Assembly (NCBI GenBank): GCA_016808115.1
Contig: JAEQBH010001846.1
Span: 186,001 to 250,000 of the forward strand
From: Tetrastigma voinierianum
Taxonomy: Eukaryota; Streptophyta; Magnoliopsida; Vitales; Vitaceae
DNA length: 64,000 nt
Reading direction: 5' to 3'
Numbering within the stretch: the first letter of the stretch is position 1; each line of letters begins with the position of its first letter. The translations under genes were made by a program, and so were the position numbers. The notes beneath the pieces were generated by a model. It saw nothing but the letters and a program-made list of their open reading frames with translations, ran no database searches and had not been told where the DNA came from. Positions 48,029 through 59,807 of this stretch are shown here, piece after piece.

Positions 48029-50812
48029 CCCCAACCTACACATTGCCAGTCCCTTTAGCAATGTAAGAAAGAAAGAAAGAGCATACAAAAACGATAACAA
48101 AATTACTGCTACAAAAAGGTTGCGCTCAAAAGGCTAGGAATGAGTAATGCCTAACCCTAAGTAAAATAATCAAAGCCGTGTCCAATAACTATCGCGAGAA
48201 CGAATGCCATACAAAATCGAGTGTCAAAGAGCTTCCTTCTCGATGACTCAACTTAAACTTCCACCAAAAATCTAAGTGTTTATTTGATTAGCTCAAGAAC
48301 AATAAACTGGCCAAACCGCACTCTCCCCAACCTTAGCTACAACCATCACCTAGCATGCTAAAACTCAACCTAAATAGATCAGGACCCACTCTTATTCCAC
48401 AATTCTTTTTGCGCTAGGTGGTGCAATGCCGAGGAATCGACCACCAAAGTCCATGTAATGGGGATCTACCGATGACTCCCAACCAATTAAGGCTTAGGGC
48501 ACCAAGTCATAAGGATCTTTCGACCACAAACTCTACTGTGTTTCACCCTGGACTAATGATTTCGAGACCTGCAGCACCCACAACTTGCTAAACTCCACCC
48601 ATCCACCCATGTAACGAACACTAAGTCGGTGACTCCCAACCAGCGAAGGTTTAGTGGCACCTGCCTTAAAGGCTTTCGCTTATATACCCTGACCGTGTCA
48701 AGCCAAGGCAAAGTGTTGCAATTTTATTCTTTTCTTTCTTTTTCTTTTCTTTTCTTTTCTTTTCTTTTTTCTCGCTTTTTCTTCTTTCTTTTTCCACAGG
48801 GGTCCATAACCTATTAAAGGCGGTCAATGAAACTAGGGTAAAGAGTGCAAAGTAAAGGAGGTTGCATAGCACCCTATTATTGAAATCTAATGCGCCTGTG
48901 TGTTAGTTAAAAGTGGAAGAAAAGGTCGGAATCAATAAGCACTGAACCTAATCATTCTCTCAATCTGAAGTTACTGGAACCAATCTAACATCAATAGAAT
49001 TGACAAAGCTTCAATTTTCAAACCACAGGTTAGGCAAAAACCACAAAAAATTTTGTTGCAAAAACTGCCAAATTTTGAAAAAGTAAGTCAGAAGTATAAC
49101 AACTTTATGTGAAGAGGACCCAAGAAGCCACCAAACATCACAAAATGGGCTTGGAACAAAATAATAACAAAACATAAACACAAAGTTCACTTCCTCATAA
49201 CTCTCCCCAACCCAAACACATCTCTGTCCAAATGGGGCTCGAATTGGAAAATTAGAGAAGGAAGTGTTACCTCCTTGATGAGATGTGATCATTGATGAAT
49301 AGGTGACTTCGCAAGCTTTCCATCGACACGTTATTCACTCCGTTTGGGCTTCAAATAAACAAGTTAGGAGAAGAAAAGAGAGAAAAAAAGTGACCAGTTG
49401 GAGCATTTTTAAAATTACACCTTCATAAAAGTGTCAAAAATGTTCTTTCTGGTCATATTTGGATTCTACACTCTATAAGCTTTCCAATCCATACCAAGAA
49501 CGCCTGTAAAACCAGCTTCTATTTAAAAATTACAATAAACAAATCGGAGGCCAAAAACTGATAAGATAATGAAAATTGTTAACTAGCGAAATTTTCATGC
49601 TCAAGAAAATTATAAGATTTTCGCATTGCCATAAAAATTTCGCTATGTTCATTAGCGAAATTTTTTTTTTTTTTTTTTTGATTTTTTTGAAAATCAAATA
49701 AAAATAAAACTAATAAAAAATAAAAAAAAATAATAAATATATATATATAAACAATAATAATAAAAAAATTTGAAATAAAAATAATATATATAAAAATAAA
49801 AATAAATAAAATTTTTTTTTGAAATAAAAATAATATATACGTAAAAACAAACTTTTTTTTAAATATATAATAAAATATAAAATAAAAAAATAAAAACAAA
49901 TTGGAAACACCGTGTATTTGTTAATATCATGGCATTTCGCTAAAATTTCAGCGAAATGCATCAAGGTTTAGCTAAATTTTTTCAATTTCACTGTCTCACA
50001 AAATTCCTTGGCTAGGCTAGCTTAAATTTCATGAAGGCGAGAATTTTCATCTATAGCAAAATTTCGAATTTCCGCTTAGAATTGCGAATTTTCGCTATAG
50101 TTGCTAAAATTCGCCGCTTGTTGATTTTCAATTAGGCTTCAAAATTGGTAATAAAACTGCAAAATTACCTAAGAAAATTAAGAAAATTGCAAGAAAAGTA
50201 AAATTAATCTAAAAAACATAAATTAAATCAAAAGTAGAGAAAATCTAAGAAGAAAAATTGATGAAATCAAAATAAAAAATGATAAAATAAACAAAGCAAG
50301 AAAATTAAACAAAAGTGGGGAGACTGCGTTCCCCCAAACCACCCTTAGCCTTGGAGGCTGTCGAACTCCATGAGCTCGAAATGCCGGTTCGTGCTCCAAC
50401 CGAACCTAAGACCCGAACCAACCACTATGGCGCCATGCAATGTAGGCAAAACGCTTGTGTCTTTGATGTGCAAGAGGGTCAGACAAAGGGCCACTAATTT
50501 CCTATCGTTTCAGATCACAAGCGCGATGGTGCCTTGGTGGTGGGTGCTCGAGGGGTGAATTGTGCTGGCCGTGTGAATTGTGTCAAGCCGGGTGTGGTAT
50601 ATTAATCGAGATGGCAGCTGGCTATCAGCATTTGGGGTAATGGATTAGCTCTCTCCTCGTTTCCTTTCCATTACTTTCCTCACTCAACAAGGGAAGAATT
50701 TCTTCTTCTTTTTTCCATGGCCCATATACTATACCTGTAGGGCATCCCGCAGCTTCCTCAGAGAGCTTCTACTCGATTCAACTTTCACCTCCCGAGGCCT
50801 CTAGCCAGCCCG
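48029..50812 (-). other. Element I internal non-coding region
   Basis: 2.8 kb without recognisable coding sequence. It holds a near-duplicate pair at ~48469 and ~48629 (GATGACTCCCAACCA...AAGG.TTAG.GGCACC), a TTTTC pentanucleotide run (48722-48775), a T run (49661-49680), an AT-only stretch (49680-49905) and many GCGAAATTTTCGC-like motifs (49584-50115). In autonomous relatives pol would lie here. Confidence 0.65.
48722..48775 (+). repeat. (TTTTC)n microsatellite
   Basis: CTTTTCTTTTCTTTTCTTTTC-type pentanucleotide run; frames over it on both strands are artefacts. Confidence 0.85.
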
Positions 50813-51290
50813 TCACCCAAAATCGCTTCGCCAAGCACTCATCCCCGTATTCTGATGAACAACCGATTGTGAGCTTGAGATGGATTCCCGCAGATGTCCA
50901 ATTTTTTGATCAGCGCTTTGGAACCCAGCCCACCTCGTCAGTGAGCTCTCCACTGTCTCAATTTCCCTATTAGCTTGAACATTCACTACCCTATTATCCT
51001 CTATGAAATTGTCCACTTGTTTGCTCAAATTTAGGATGGCTTGTTCAACAGGGGATAAGGGTGGTGGTTGTTGCTGAGAAGTGGGGGCATAATATGGATG
51101 TTCAGGATGTGCATATTGTGGAGGTCTTGGGTCCCATGAGGAATTCAGGTGGATTCCAACTATAATGTAAGTACTACCATACGCATTTAACTCATCCATC
51201 ATTTCTATACCTCATGGACATGTAAGCTCTAGGGTTACCCTCCATAAGGTACTTACTGTATTGCTCTCCCTCTTCCATTTGGTTCAATTC
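50813..51290 (-). pseudogene. Element I gag-like fragment (Athila/Tat type)
   Basis: The minus frame 50813-51202 contains SPVEQAILNLSKQVDNFIED then NRVVNVQANREIETVESSL, the Glu/Asn-rich coiled-coil-like segment of Athila/Tat gag proteins. Before it is a Pro/Gln/Tyr-rich stretch (HPEHPYYAPTSQQQPPPLS). Just upstream, out of frame, MEEGEQYSKYLMEGNPRA may continue it. The capsid core is not recognised. Function would be particle formation; as a lone fragment it is unlikely to be functional. Confidence 0.65.
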
Positions 51291-51547
51291 AAGTTCAATT
51301 CAAGTTCTTGAGGAAGATTGACTTTAAGTAGCCCGCCTTCTAGGTTTCTAATCCACTGAATGGATTCCCGTGAAGAAAGATAAAAACAAAGGCAACACAA
51401 AAACAACAAAGATCCTGCAGCACCGATTTTAATATTTATTTTTTTTTTTATGAAAATAAAATAAAAATGACAATGAATATAAAAAATTCACCAAAACTCA
51501 GGACGAGGATCAAGTGTTTCACAACTGGCCAAATGCACTAAGGCACC

Positions 51548-51566
51548 ATCCCCGGCAACGACGCCA
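51548..51566 (-). other. Element I primer-binding site (tRNA-Asp type)
   Basis: The minus strand reads TGGCGTCGTTGCCGGGGAT, two bases from the LTR edge. Confidence 0.87.
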
Positions 51567-51568
51567 TT

Positions 51569-52899
51569 TGATTCGTGTCACGCGAGTGCGTTGATCCTAA
51601 TCAACAAATTTATAGTCCTATATCTCCCACGCTGTGTAGTCAAGCTACCGCAGTGATAAAGGGTTCAGTATCGAACACGTGGGACGGGTTTTCTTCGCAC
51701 AAATGACTAACGCTGAAGCGCAAAATCGTGAATTAAATTTGGATTTTTAAGGCTCTGGTAAAAAACAGGGGGTTTCTTGGGTGTTCACCGACTGAAACTA
51801 AAAAACAAGAAAATGTAAAATAGAACCCCTTGAAGTGTTAGGCCACTCGGTTTGGGGTTTCAAGGTAACCACATGTCCCGGTATTTTTTCTCCGGCTGGG
51901 GGAGCATGACATATAGTCATTTCCTAACCTGACTTTCATTTAGCTTTAAAAACTAAACCCCATGATTTTCCCTTGAAACATAGCATTTAAATGGGCATAA
52001 ATGTTCCTAACAAAGGAAAACGCATCTCAAAAAACCCTAATCCACGATAACTAGTGTGAGACAACTAATCGAGCCTCCTTCAATGGATCTAGTGAAAGTA
52101 TCCATTGAACCCAAAAATCTTGCCAAATACACATTAAAGAGAGCGTGCTTAAGAGATTTTAACCTAAGTGAGAAGCAAGAACTTAAACAACCAAAAAAAT
52201 ACGTGCGTTAAAAACAGGGGACCCGTGAGTTACCTCCACACCCTAGCCAACAACCGTCCTCTTCAAGGAGGAAGAGGTTCAGCTCGAACATCCTCTCGAG
52301 TCGTCATCCCCAGAGGAGTGTTCGCAACCGAGAAATGGAAAAGAAAAGGAAAGAAAAGGGAAAGGAAGCCGCGGGGAAAACTCGCCTCCCGCTTTACCGT
52401 ATATCCGAAATTCACCTCATGATTTGTACAAACCGGAGACTTATATAGATGCTCAAAGGTAAGGGAAGTTACAAAAACCAAAATCTAAGGTACACATAGG
52501 GTAAATGGAAAAAACCAAAAGCAAAAGCAAACAGGTGTAGCGTGAAAAGCCAGAACTAGCAAAGCAGGGAGGAATAGTGCTGCCGAGCTGAATGCGTCGC
52601 AGCAGGCAGCTTTCCCCGCAAAGGGTGTTTTTCTTCTCACATTTGCTCTTCTTCCTTCTCTCGATCTTGATATGCAATGCGTCGAAGTTTGGATCAATTC
52701 TTCGTGCGGCTTGGATCGACTCAACAATTTTGGCATACCTTAGCTTCCGCAAAACCGCAAAATTCCGCCACAAAATGCGATCATTAAAATAGTAGGGACC
52801 TTAATGTGCAAATCGGGTTAATTGAAGACGATTAGTACAAAAGCACTTTCAAAACCTACAATAAATAAAGTTCAAAATAGAACTTGGGCACTAATCACT
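51569..52899 (-). repeat. Element I 5' LTR (1331 bp)
   Basis: Matches 46714-48028 in order along its length. The right end reads CACTAATCACT where the partner has CACTAATCACA. Confidence 0.87.
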
Positions 52900-53105
52900 A
52901 TCAATCATCAAAAACAACATTAAGGGCAAAACAGTGGAACCACACATTAATCCATATTTTATAATTAATGAAATAATTATATAATTATTTCGGTGGAACC
53001 CTAATTCAACCGAATAGATCACTAACTTTATCGGGTTATCAATGTGACAGCACAATCACGTCTAAAATTTAACACTCTGCGCCCCAACAAAAAGGAAATC
53101 TAACA
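52900..53105 (-). repeat. Element H 3' LTR, right piece
   Basis: It continues the H LTR from ATCAAAAACAACATTAAGGG to AAAAGGAAATCTAACA, matching 58916-59107. Confidence 0.88.
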
Positions 53106-53115
53106 ATCTCCCACT
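53106..53115 (-). other. Element H polypurine tract
   Basis: The minus strand reads AGTGGGAGAT immediately before TGTTAGATTTCC. This GTGGGAGATTGTTAG arrangement is typical of plant copia elements. Confidence 0.87.
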
Positions 53116-53850
53116 AGCTGGGTGTTACCGAATATGTACATGATTGAATACTAAAGTCGCACAGTCATACACCGTCCAATCACATAAATACTTTAAACAA
53201 TCCGGTCCATTAATCAGACTAGAATGGGACTGGGAAGCTGCCTTATTACATTCATGCGTAATCGAGATTCCATCTTTGTCAACAAACAAAGACAATAAAT
53301 GACATAGATCAAATATAGGTGTGTGGCTCGAGATTACATAAAATGTGATCTATAGTGTATGCCTATCTCCAAAAGGTCCTCTTTAGACTCAAATGAGTCT
53401 AGTATCATATTTTCAAATACCACATGCCAAAATCGGGCCAGCAGAAAATCATGACATCATACAGTAGTAGTCGGAAATGATAACATAAATTATTAAATAA
53501 TCATGCGATGTACGTATTATAAAATGAAATAACTATAGCGCGGTCAATCACATAATTACACATAAACCAAATGAACTCCACTATCTTCTATATCGCTCAG
53601 AATCGAGTACACCCTTGACCAGCAACATGCTCATGAAACACCTTAGGTGGCGTTTCCTCGTGAGTGGTCCCCGCAATCATGGAGTTCAGACTAATATGCT
53701 CAATTGACACTGACTTTACCATGAACTCTTTCTTTACAAACTGTAAACTTAATGTCAATGTGCTTTGATTTTGATGAACTCCCAGTTGTTTTTAGAATAT
53801 AACTCGCAGCCTTTTATTATCACACTAATCCTAAGCTGTGCTTGTTAATG
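53116..53850 (-). pseudogene. Element H RNase H
   Basis: On the minus strand SKHIDI-like sequence, then KKEFMVKSVSIEHISLNSMI and PPKVFHEHVAGQG can be read (53590-53740), matching the copia end (TKHIDIK.H.V.E.V..G...I.HI.T..M.AD.LTK.LP...F..H...MG). A non-coding 3' tail separates it from the purine tract at 53106. It is broken by stops. Confidence 0.75.
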
Positions 53851-55250
53851 CCTTCAATAATCTGAAGTCCCTGTGATAAAGTTTCAACCATATTCCTGAT
53901 TGCATGCCTCGGAAGCAAAGCATATAAATTCAAATTCTTCCATGGTTGAAGAGGCTACTAGTGTCTGTTTGACACTTTTCCATAAAATAGCCCCTCCTTC
54001 CAACATGAAGATGTACCCAATAACCTCCAGATGATTGGATCGCCGATATGTGAGCATACGATCCTCGCTCTCCTCGAAGATACCTCATCACTGCTTAGTC
54101 TTTCCGCTGATCCATACCGTGATTACCGAGATATCCGCCTTAACATTCCCACAATGTACGCTATATCCGGACGCGTACACACTTGTGCATACACTTCTAT
54201 TGCGCATTTAATAAGGGTAGTTTCCATTTCTTTCTCTCAAGTTCACTCATTTACCTAAGTCGAATTTATCACCCTTGCCATTGTGTGTATCACCTCGTGC
54301 ACAATTATGCATATTAAACCTTTCGCAATCTTTATCGATATATAGGCCTTTTGAGATAAGCCAAGTATACATCTTGAACGATCCCTATGGATTTGTATAC
54401 CCAAAAATATATGATGCATCACCAAGGTCTTTCTATTTCAAAATGATCGATAAGAACCTTTTGGTGTCATGCAATAGACCTACATCATTGCTTACAGCGT
54501 AATGTCATCCACATAGAGCACCAATATAACAAACTCCTACTCCCACCGAACTTAAGATATATGCACTGATCAATGCTGTTCTCCTTGAAAACCATATGAA
54601 GAAATCACTATATCAAATTTCCTAAGACCATTGATTCCGGATGCCTCGTTTAAACCATAAATGGACTTCGAGTCTACATACTAGGTGCTTTGGGTTTCCT
54701 AACTCAAAGTTCTCTGGTTGTACCGATGTATATAGTTTCATCAATGTCTCCATTGAGTGAAAGCCGCTCACGCCCATTTGCAAACTTCTAAATCACAATG
54801 AGCTACAAGTGCCATTATAATTCTCGAATGAGTCTGTCAAACTCATGTAAAAGGTCTCCTTATAATCTATGCCTTCCTTTCGGTAAAGCCCTTAGCTTAA
54901 TTAGGCGTGCCTTATATCTCTCGACATTGCTCAATCCCGCTTGGTTTGAATATCCATTTACAACCAATTGGTTTTATACCTTTAGCAATTCGACGATCCC
55001 AAACGCCAATATCTTTCATGGACTTCATTTCTCGTGATACCAGTAATCCACTTTTCTAAATTCGGTGACTGCTTCGCTTGATTGACAGATACAGGATCGC
55101 CCTCCAATCTCAGACAAACTCATGCTCCTCGAAGAAAGACTAAGCATAGTCATCCGAATTGCCTTTCTCCTTTCTCTAGTGGACCGCCTTTAATGGCACT
55201 TCAGGCCAGAGTTTCTTGAGGTTCTTCCACTATTTCTGGATGTGGTTCCT
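53851..55250 (-). pseudogene. Element H reverse transcriptase
   Basis: From upstream to downstream: QKEGIDYKETF-like (54860-54830), VQPENFELGNPKHLVC (~54730-54680) and the catalytic YVDD at 54515-54504 (minus). These are the copia RT landmarks (KG..QKEGIDY.ETFSPV..., M.QPE.F......VCKL..S.YGLKQ, LYVDD). Each piece is in a different frame. It precedes RNase H, as expected. Confidence 0.82.
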
Positions 55251-56392
55251 CATATCTGCTGGGTGGAGCCTCCAATTTGTATTGAAGTTGCACAGAATGT
55301 CACTACTTACCACAACACTTGGTACAATAATAGGAATGGGTACTCGATTGTCACCAATAGCTTCAATATTAGCTGCGGGTTGAGCATTTTACATTACCCT
55401 CCTCAAAAAATGACCTCCTTAACTTGGAGCGCTCCCACTATCCTCAATAAACTTGGCATTACCCGTCCCAAAGAAGGACCTCGTCATGGGTCATAAACTT
55501 ATACCCTTTGCACCTCTCAGTGGTATCCCACAAAATAACACTACGCTTCTTGAGTCCAAGCCATTGGGCCTATAAGGCCTTGCTTCGTACTGATAACCCT
55601 GCACGTGCAGTGCATGTCTAATACTAGGCTTCTACCCATTCATAACTCATAGCTGTGGTTTCATAATCGTTTACTGAACCTATCGAGTATATAAACAATG
55701 GTCTTTAATGCTTCAATTCATAATGAATTAGGTAGAGAAGAATGACTAATCATACTTACCATGTCTTTATGTTCTATTATAGCCTCTCGCCTACACCATT
55801 TTGACTCGAGTTCCGTGCATGGTATCGAGGTATAATACCGCATTCATAAAGGCAGAGTTTCGCAAAAGGCCCCGGTCAGTTGTTCACCCGATCCATCATA
55901 TCTACCGTAATATCTCCACTACGATTTGATCGCTTTTAATTTTTCTTGCCTAGCCGATTTTCAACCTCGCTTGAAAATTTTTGAACACTTCTGTGGCTTG
56001 TGCCTTTTCTTGTATTAGGTACAAATAACCATATCGTGAGTAACTGCTCATAAATGTGATAAAGTATGTGCTCATTCCAAGAAGCCGTAGGAACGGTCCA
56101 CATATATCCGTATGTATCAACTCTAAGACGTTACTACACCGATTTGCACCCGTTCTTTGTTAGTCATTTTCCCTTAATGTACCCACACATATGTCAAAAT
56201 CTCGACATGTCAAGGGAATCAAGAATTCCTGAAGTTATTAGCCTTTCAATTCGCAAATTGAAATATGTCCCATACGCTATGCCATAACATCGAGGATTTC
56301 ATTATTTAATTTGCGCTTTGATCCAATAATGGTTGCATTCATTATTAAATTTGTATTGGGACTTTGCATATTTAATTTATATAGCTAATAAA
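55251..56392 (-). pseudogene. Element H integrase region, degenerate
   Basis: It lies between PR and RT, where copia integrase belongs. On the minus strand around 56060-56180 there are traces of the zinc-binding and DIWGPF-like region, and at 55560-55640 of the RARACVF-type block, but no frame over ~40 codons is clean. The identification rests mainly on position. Confidence 0.55.
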
Positions 56393-56900
56393 TTAGACTA
56401 CCAGTTCCAATAACTTTAGAATTTTGAAAAGACCAAATGCGTATTTCTCCAATGAACAAAGATAACCAGATTTGTCCAAACATGAAACAAAAATCAAATT
56501 CTGTCTAAATGACGGTACAATAGATGTGTTTTCCAAAATTAAAATGAAACCAGAGTCTAACATAAGTTGAAATGTCCCAATAGCTTGTACTTGAGCTTTC
56601 TTGCCATTTCCCATATAGATGTATCTTTCACCATCAATTGGTAGTCGGCTCGAGTGGCAAGCCTGCATAGTGACACTTATGTGAGTAGTGGCTCCTGTAT
56701 CTATCCACCAAGTGTCACTTGGTACCAAAGCCAAATTAACTTCAGAACTAACAAAGTTGTAAGACATACCTTTCTTTGCACGCCAGTTGGCGTACTTGGA
56801 GCAATCTTTCTTTAAGTGGCCATTTTTCTCAGAAAGAAACAGTGATAACCGAATCCTGCTTCTTTGCTCTGACGCTCTGCATGCTCCAAATGACCGTTGT
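56393..56900 (-). pseudogene. Element H zinc knuckle and aspartic protease
   Basis: A 124-codon frame starts MSYNFVSSEVNLALVPSDT then WWIDTGATTHIS, with the aspartic protease DTGA motif intact. It is followed by GNGKKAQVQAIGTF and ENTSIVPSFRQNLIFVSCL, matching copia (L...L..VL.VP....NLISVS.LD..G). Upstream, GHLKKDCSKYANWRAKKG is the second half of the CCHC zinc knuckle; its first half is frameshifted. Confidence 0.87.
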
Positions 56901-57580
56901 GTTCTTTTCCTTTATGTCCTCTTCTTCTTATTTCCCTGACGAAGAAGTGGATGCCGATGAGCACTTTCTATTTCCTCTTTTCAACTCCTCCTTCCCGAAC
57001 ACACCGGTGGCAAGTAGTTCACAGAAGACCTCACTCTTTCCTTTTGAGTGTTATAACTCACCTTAAGTAAGTCATAATCAGATAGGAAGAGAGTCTACAC
57101 AATTGCACCGACTATGCCTCTCAGCATTTCTAACTTTAGTGCCTTAAGCCTCATAGCTAGTTGTCAGTTTTTATCTCCGTATCGTACTCCCTTATGCTTC
57201 CTTACCATTATGCCTCATAGTAGTTAATTTGACATAATGGTAATTAGTCTCAACTTTCTACACGGCATAACGATCAGAGACTTATTTAAGGAAAGCCTTG
57301 GCATCATTTTCTTCTGATATGGAACCCTTTATTGATTCCTGTATTGTGAGCTTCATCATGCCTAGACTCACACGCTTAGACCTTTCCCATTTCTCATATG
57401 CACTTCGACGAGTACTCTCGTCAGGTCGAGTCAGCAGATCTGGGCCTAACCTAAATATATGATCCAAGTCTAAGCACCCTAATACCAAGCCATCACATGT
57501 TCCTTCCAATTTTAGAATTTGAGTTAAGCTAGGAATGCTACTAATATTGGGCGTAAAATAGCGCATATATGATAATCGGG
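56901..57580 (-). pseudogene. Element H gag
   Basis: 57282-57566 encodes VLGCLDLDHIFRLGPDLLT, RSAYEKWERSKRVSLGMMKL and TIQESIKGSISEENDAKAFL. This matches the copia gag (UBN2-type: VLG..D.D......P.......A.Y.KWERSNRMSLM.MK..I...I.G.I......A..FL). 56901-57281 holds the rest, unreadable because of stops. The start is near 57566. Confidence 0.82.
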
Positions 57581-58573
57581 GGTAATAAACACAAAATGCT
57601 CACATTAATACTCACACACGTATATATTAAAGCACAAAATATATATACACACGGGCCCTTTATCATATTGCTGCTAATAACATTAATAGCATTTAGTCTT
57701 CGGGACGCAAAAAACAATTTGAAAACGGTACTAATTATAGCACTAAATGTAGACAATGTGATCTGCCAAACATTATGCCTTTCTTTGGACCTATTACAAT
57801 GTTTGCATGTTAAAAAAACTTTTATTTGTCTCATTATTTACTATTATTACCCTACATCTGCATAAAATAATCATCCTTTGGGTCGACTACTTTAGCATAG
57901 ATATAGAAAGTTCATTTATTATAAAATTAATTTAATTAAATTAACAGAGGTTACTTTAACATATTAATTTAAAAATTAATTCTAAAATAAATAAACATAT
58001 CATACTTCATCATAATCGAAAGTTTAGACGCGCAAAATAATAATGGTAATTCAATTAGATCGCATGAAAATATTAATGGTAATTCAATTAGTAATTAATT
58101 AATTACTTTAATGAAAAAGACGTTATGAAAATAATAATAATGATAATCATGACGCACAAGATAACGCTTTGAATCGTTTTCAACCTTGCGACGCTGACCG
58201 AGGTTAACTTTGACCGCGATAACTTCGCTGCCCGGGCGCCCATTTTTTGATTTATCTAAGTTGGGTTTTTCTCGTCTCTTTATTGGGAACAAATCCTCGT
58301 GCCAATTTTGCAAAAAAAAAAATTCTAGATTCGGCATTCATGGGTTTAATTCCTAATATACCAGATTTTAACCACAATAATCATGCAAATCTCACTCAAA
58401 GCAACCCAAAAACACATTATGTGTCAAACCCATACATCGATTTCAACCAAAACAAAATTATTGAATTTCCTTGGTAATAAATTGGGTTCCCAAAATATAT
58501 ATATATTTCAAAACTGTATGATCAAATCAAGACCAAAATACTAACTTATTAATCAAATGACCGGCATTTATCC
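57581..58573 (-). other. Element H leader
   Basis: About 1 kb of AT-rich sequence between the gag start and the primer site. Frames here are short. I see no gene. The length is generous for a copia leader. Confidence 0.5.
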
Positions 58574-58585
58574 GCTCCGATACCA
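58574..58585 (-). other. Element H primer-binding site
   Basis: The minus strand reads TGGTATCGGAGC, one mismatch from the initiator Met tRNA site, two bases from the LTR. Confidence 0.87.
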
Positions 58586-58587
58586 CT

Positions 58588-59107
58588 TGTTAGACGAATA
58601 CACAAGAATAAATTACAGATGTGATTTTTTATTATCGTTACACCAAAATACATAATAAAACCACATAACCCTAGAATCATGCATACTAATCAAATATCAA
58701 ATAAAGCCAATATCAGAAGACATACCCGAATCCATCGCACTAGACAATGCAAGAATGTAAGCTTCTCTCAAGTACGCGAGGCTGGGAGTTTCTTCCTTCG
58801 GATTGTAAAACCAAGCAATGACTCGCTCCTCTCCTCAACGGGCCGCAGATAACGGCCGTAGGTTTAAACCCGTGGACCTCGCTCAAATTACTTTTAATTG
58901 CCCCAATGTCATCGACCCATCAAAACAACATTAAGGGCAAACAAAGAACCACACATTAATTCTATATTTATAATTAATGTAAACACTATATAATTATTTT
59001 TAACCCAATTAACTGGGAATAGATCACTAACTTTATCAGGTTATCGAACAGACAAGACAATCATGTCCAAATTTAACACTTGTCACCTAACAAAAGGAAA
59101 TCTAACA
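58588..59107 (-). repeat. Element H 5' LTR (520 bp)
   Basis: From TGTTAGACGAATACAC to GGAAATCTAACA, with inverted ends TGTTAGA/TCTAACA. It is followed by the CTAAC duplication at 59108-59112. Confidence 0.92.
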
Positions 59108-59112
59108 CTAAC

Positions 59113-59756
59113 ATGAAAAGGGCCCCAAACATCAATATGTGCACTGACCAGTGGGATTTGAGGACATATGATGGTTAGAAATGAAGGGTAGACGCTTATG
59201 TTGGGTTAAATGACAATCCATAATGAAGATAACGTGGATATAGAACTAGGAATTTGTAATTGATTTTGGCAGTTAATCTTAAACAGAGGGACGTGTCCCA
59301 ATCTAAATGCCGATATCACTTTTGCTCATTACAGAAGATGAAGAAATTGAATTACAACGAGCAATTCCTAATTCTAGAAAATATAGATTTCTTTGTCTTC
59401 AACCCTTCCCAATCATCAAGCCTGAGTAAGGTCTTGGATAATACATGAACCAGAGATGAAATTAGCAATACAATTGTAACTTAGAGTCAAAGCACTAATA
59501 CTAAGTAAATTAAAACTAAAAAGAGGAACAAAGAGAACATCATGTAATACCAAGAAATCACATATTTTAACTTCTATACCTACTAATTAACCATTTGGTA
59601 AAGTTACTGTGGTATTTTGAACAGAAATAGATTCAAAAACAAAGAAAGGTCACATCAAACCTGATGGTTAGCGCCTGTGTCCATGACCCATGTACCAATT
59701 GGAACAAAGGATGTGAAAGTGAGAGAATGGTTTTGTTGATGGCCTCCACGACCCAT
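59113..59756 (-). pseudogene. Element G protease and integrase N-terminus; gag missing
   Basis: The minus strand starts MGRGGHQQNHSLTFTSFVPI then GTWVMDTGANHQV and a stop, so the DTGA active site (near 59680) lies only 27 codons from the first ATG and ~110 bp from the primer site. Copia elements normally carry ~1 kb of gag here. Downstream: VQNTTVTLPNG.LVGIEVKI, LVLHDVLFVPLFSF, CHLTQHKRLPFISNHHMSSN and HIDVWGPFHVS, where H interrupts. The integrase resumes at 46386. Confidence 0.85.
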
Positions 59757-59790
59757 TGTTAGAAGAAGGAGCGAGGAGCAAGAAAGTAAT

Positions 59791-59802
59791 GCTCTGATAC
59801 CA
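59791..59802 (-). other. Element G primer-binding site
   Basis: The minus strand reads TGGTATCAGAGC, a perfect initiator Met tRNA site. Confidence 0.9.
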
Positions 59803-59807
59803 TATCA

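Larger units (their letters stand above)
46714..52899 (-). mobile_element. Element I: Athila/Tat-like gypsy element without pol
   Basis: Direct LTRs of 1315 bp (46714-48028) and 1331 bp (51569-52899) flank ~3.5 kb. The primer site TGGCGTCGTTGCCGGGGAT beside the right LTR is one base from TGGCGCCGTTGCCGGGGAT, the tRNA-Asp-type site known from Athila/Tat elements. Only a gag-like frame is present; no PR, RT or integrase motif is found on either strand. It looks non-autonomous. Flanks GTCAT and ATCAA match at three of five bases. It sits inside the 3' LTR of H. Confidence 0.8.
46392..59107 (-). mobile_element. Element H: Ty1/copia retrotransposon nested in G, its 3' LTR split by I
   Basis: LTRs begin TGTTAGA and end TCTAACA. 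They are 58588-59107 (520 bp) and 46392-46713 plus 52900-53105 (528 bp when I is removed). The perfect CTAAC duplication fixes the edges. Minus-strand order is primer site, gag, zinc knuckle, PR, INT, RT, RNase H, purine tract. It interrupts the integrase of G between WGPFHVS and AGHKYFF. Frames are broken throughout, so it is not active as written. Confidence 0.92.

Noticed and set aside
49579..49964. Phe/Ile/Tyr-rich membrane-protein-like frames on the minus strand
   Set aside because: Product of an AT-only low-complexity stretch and a T run inside element I.
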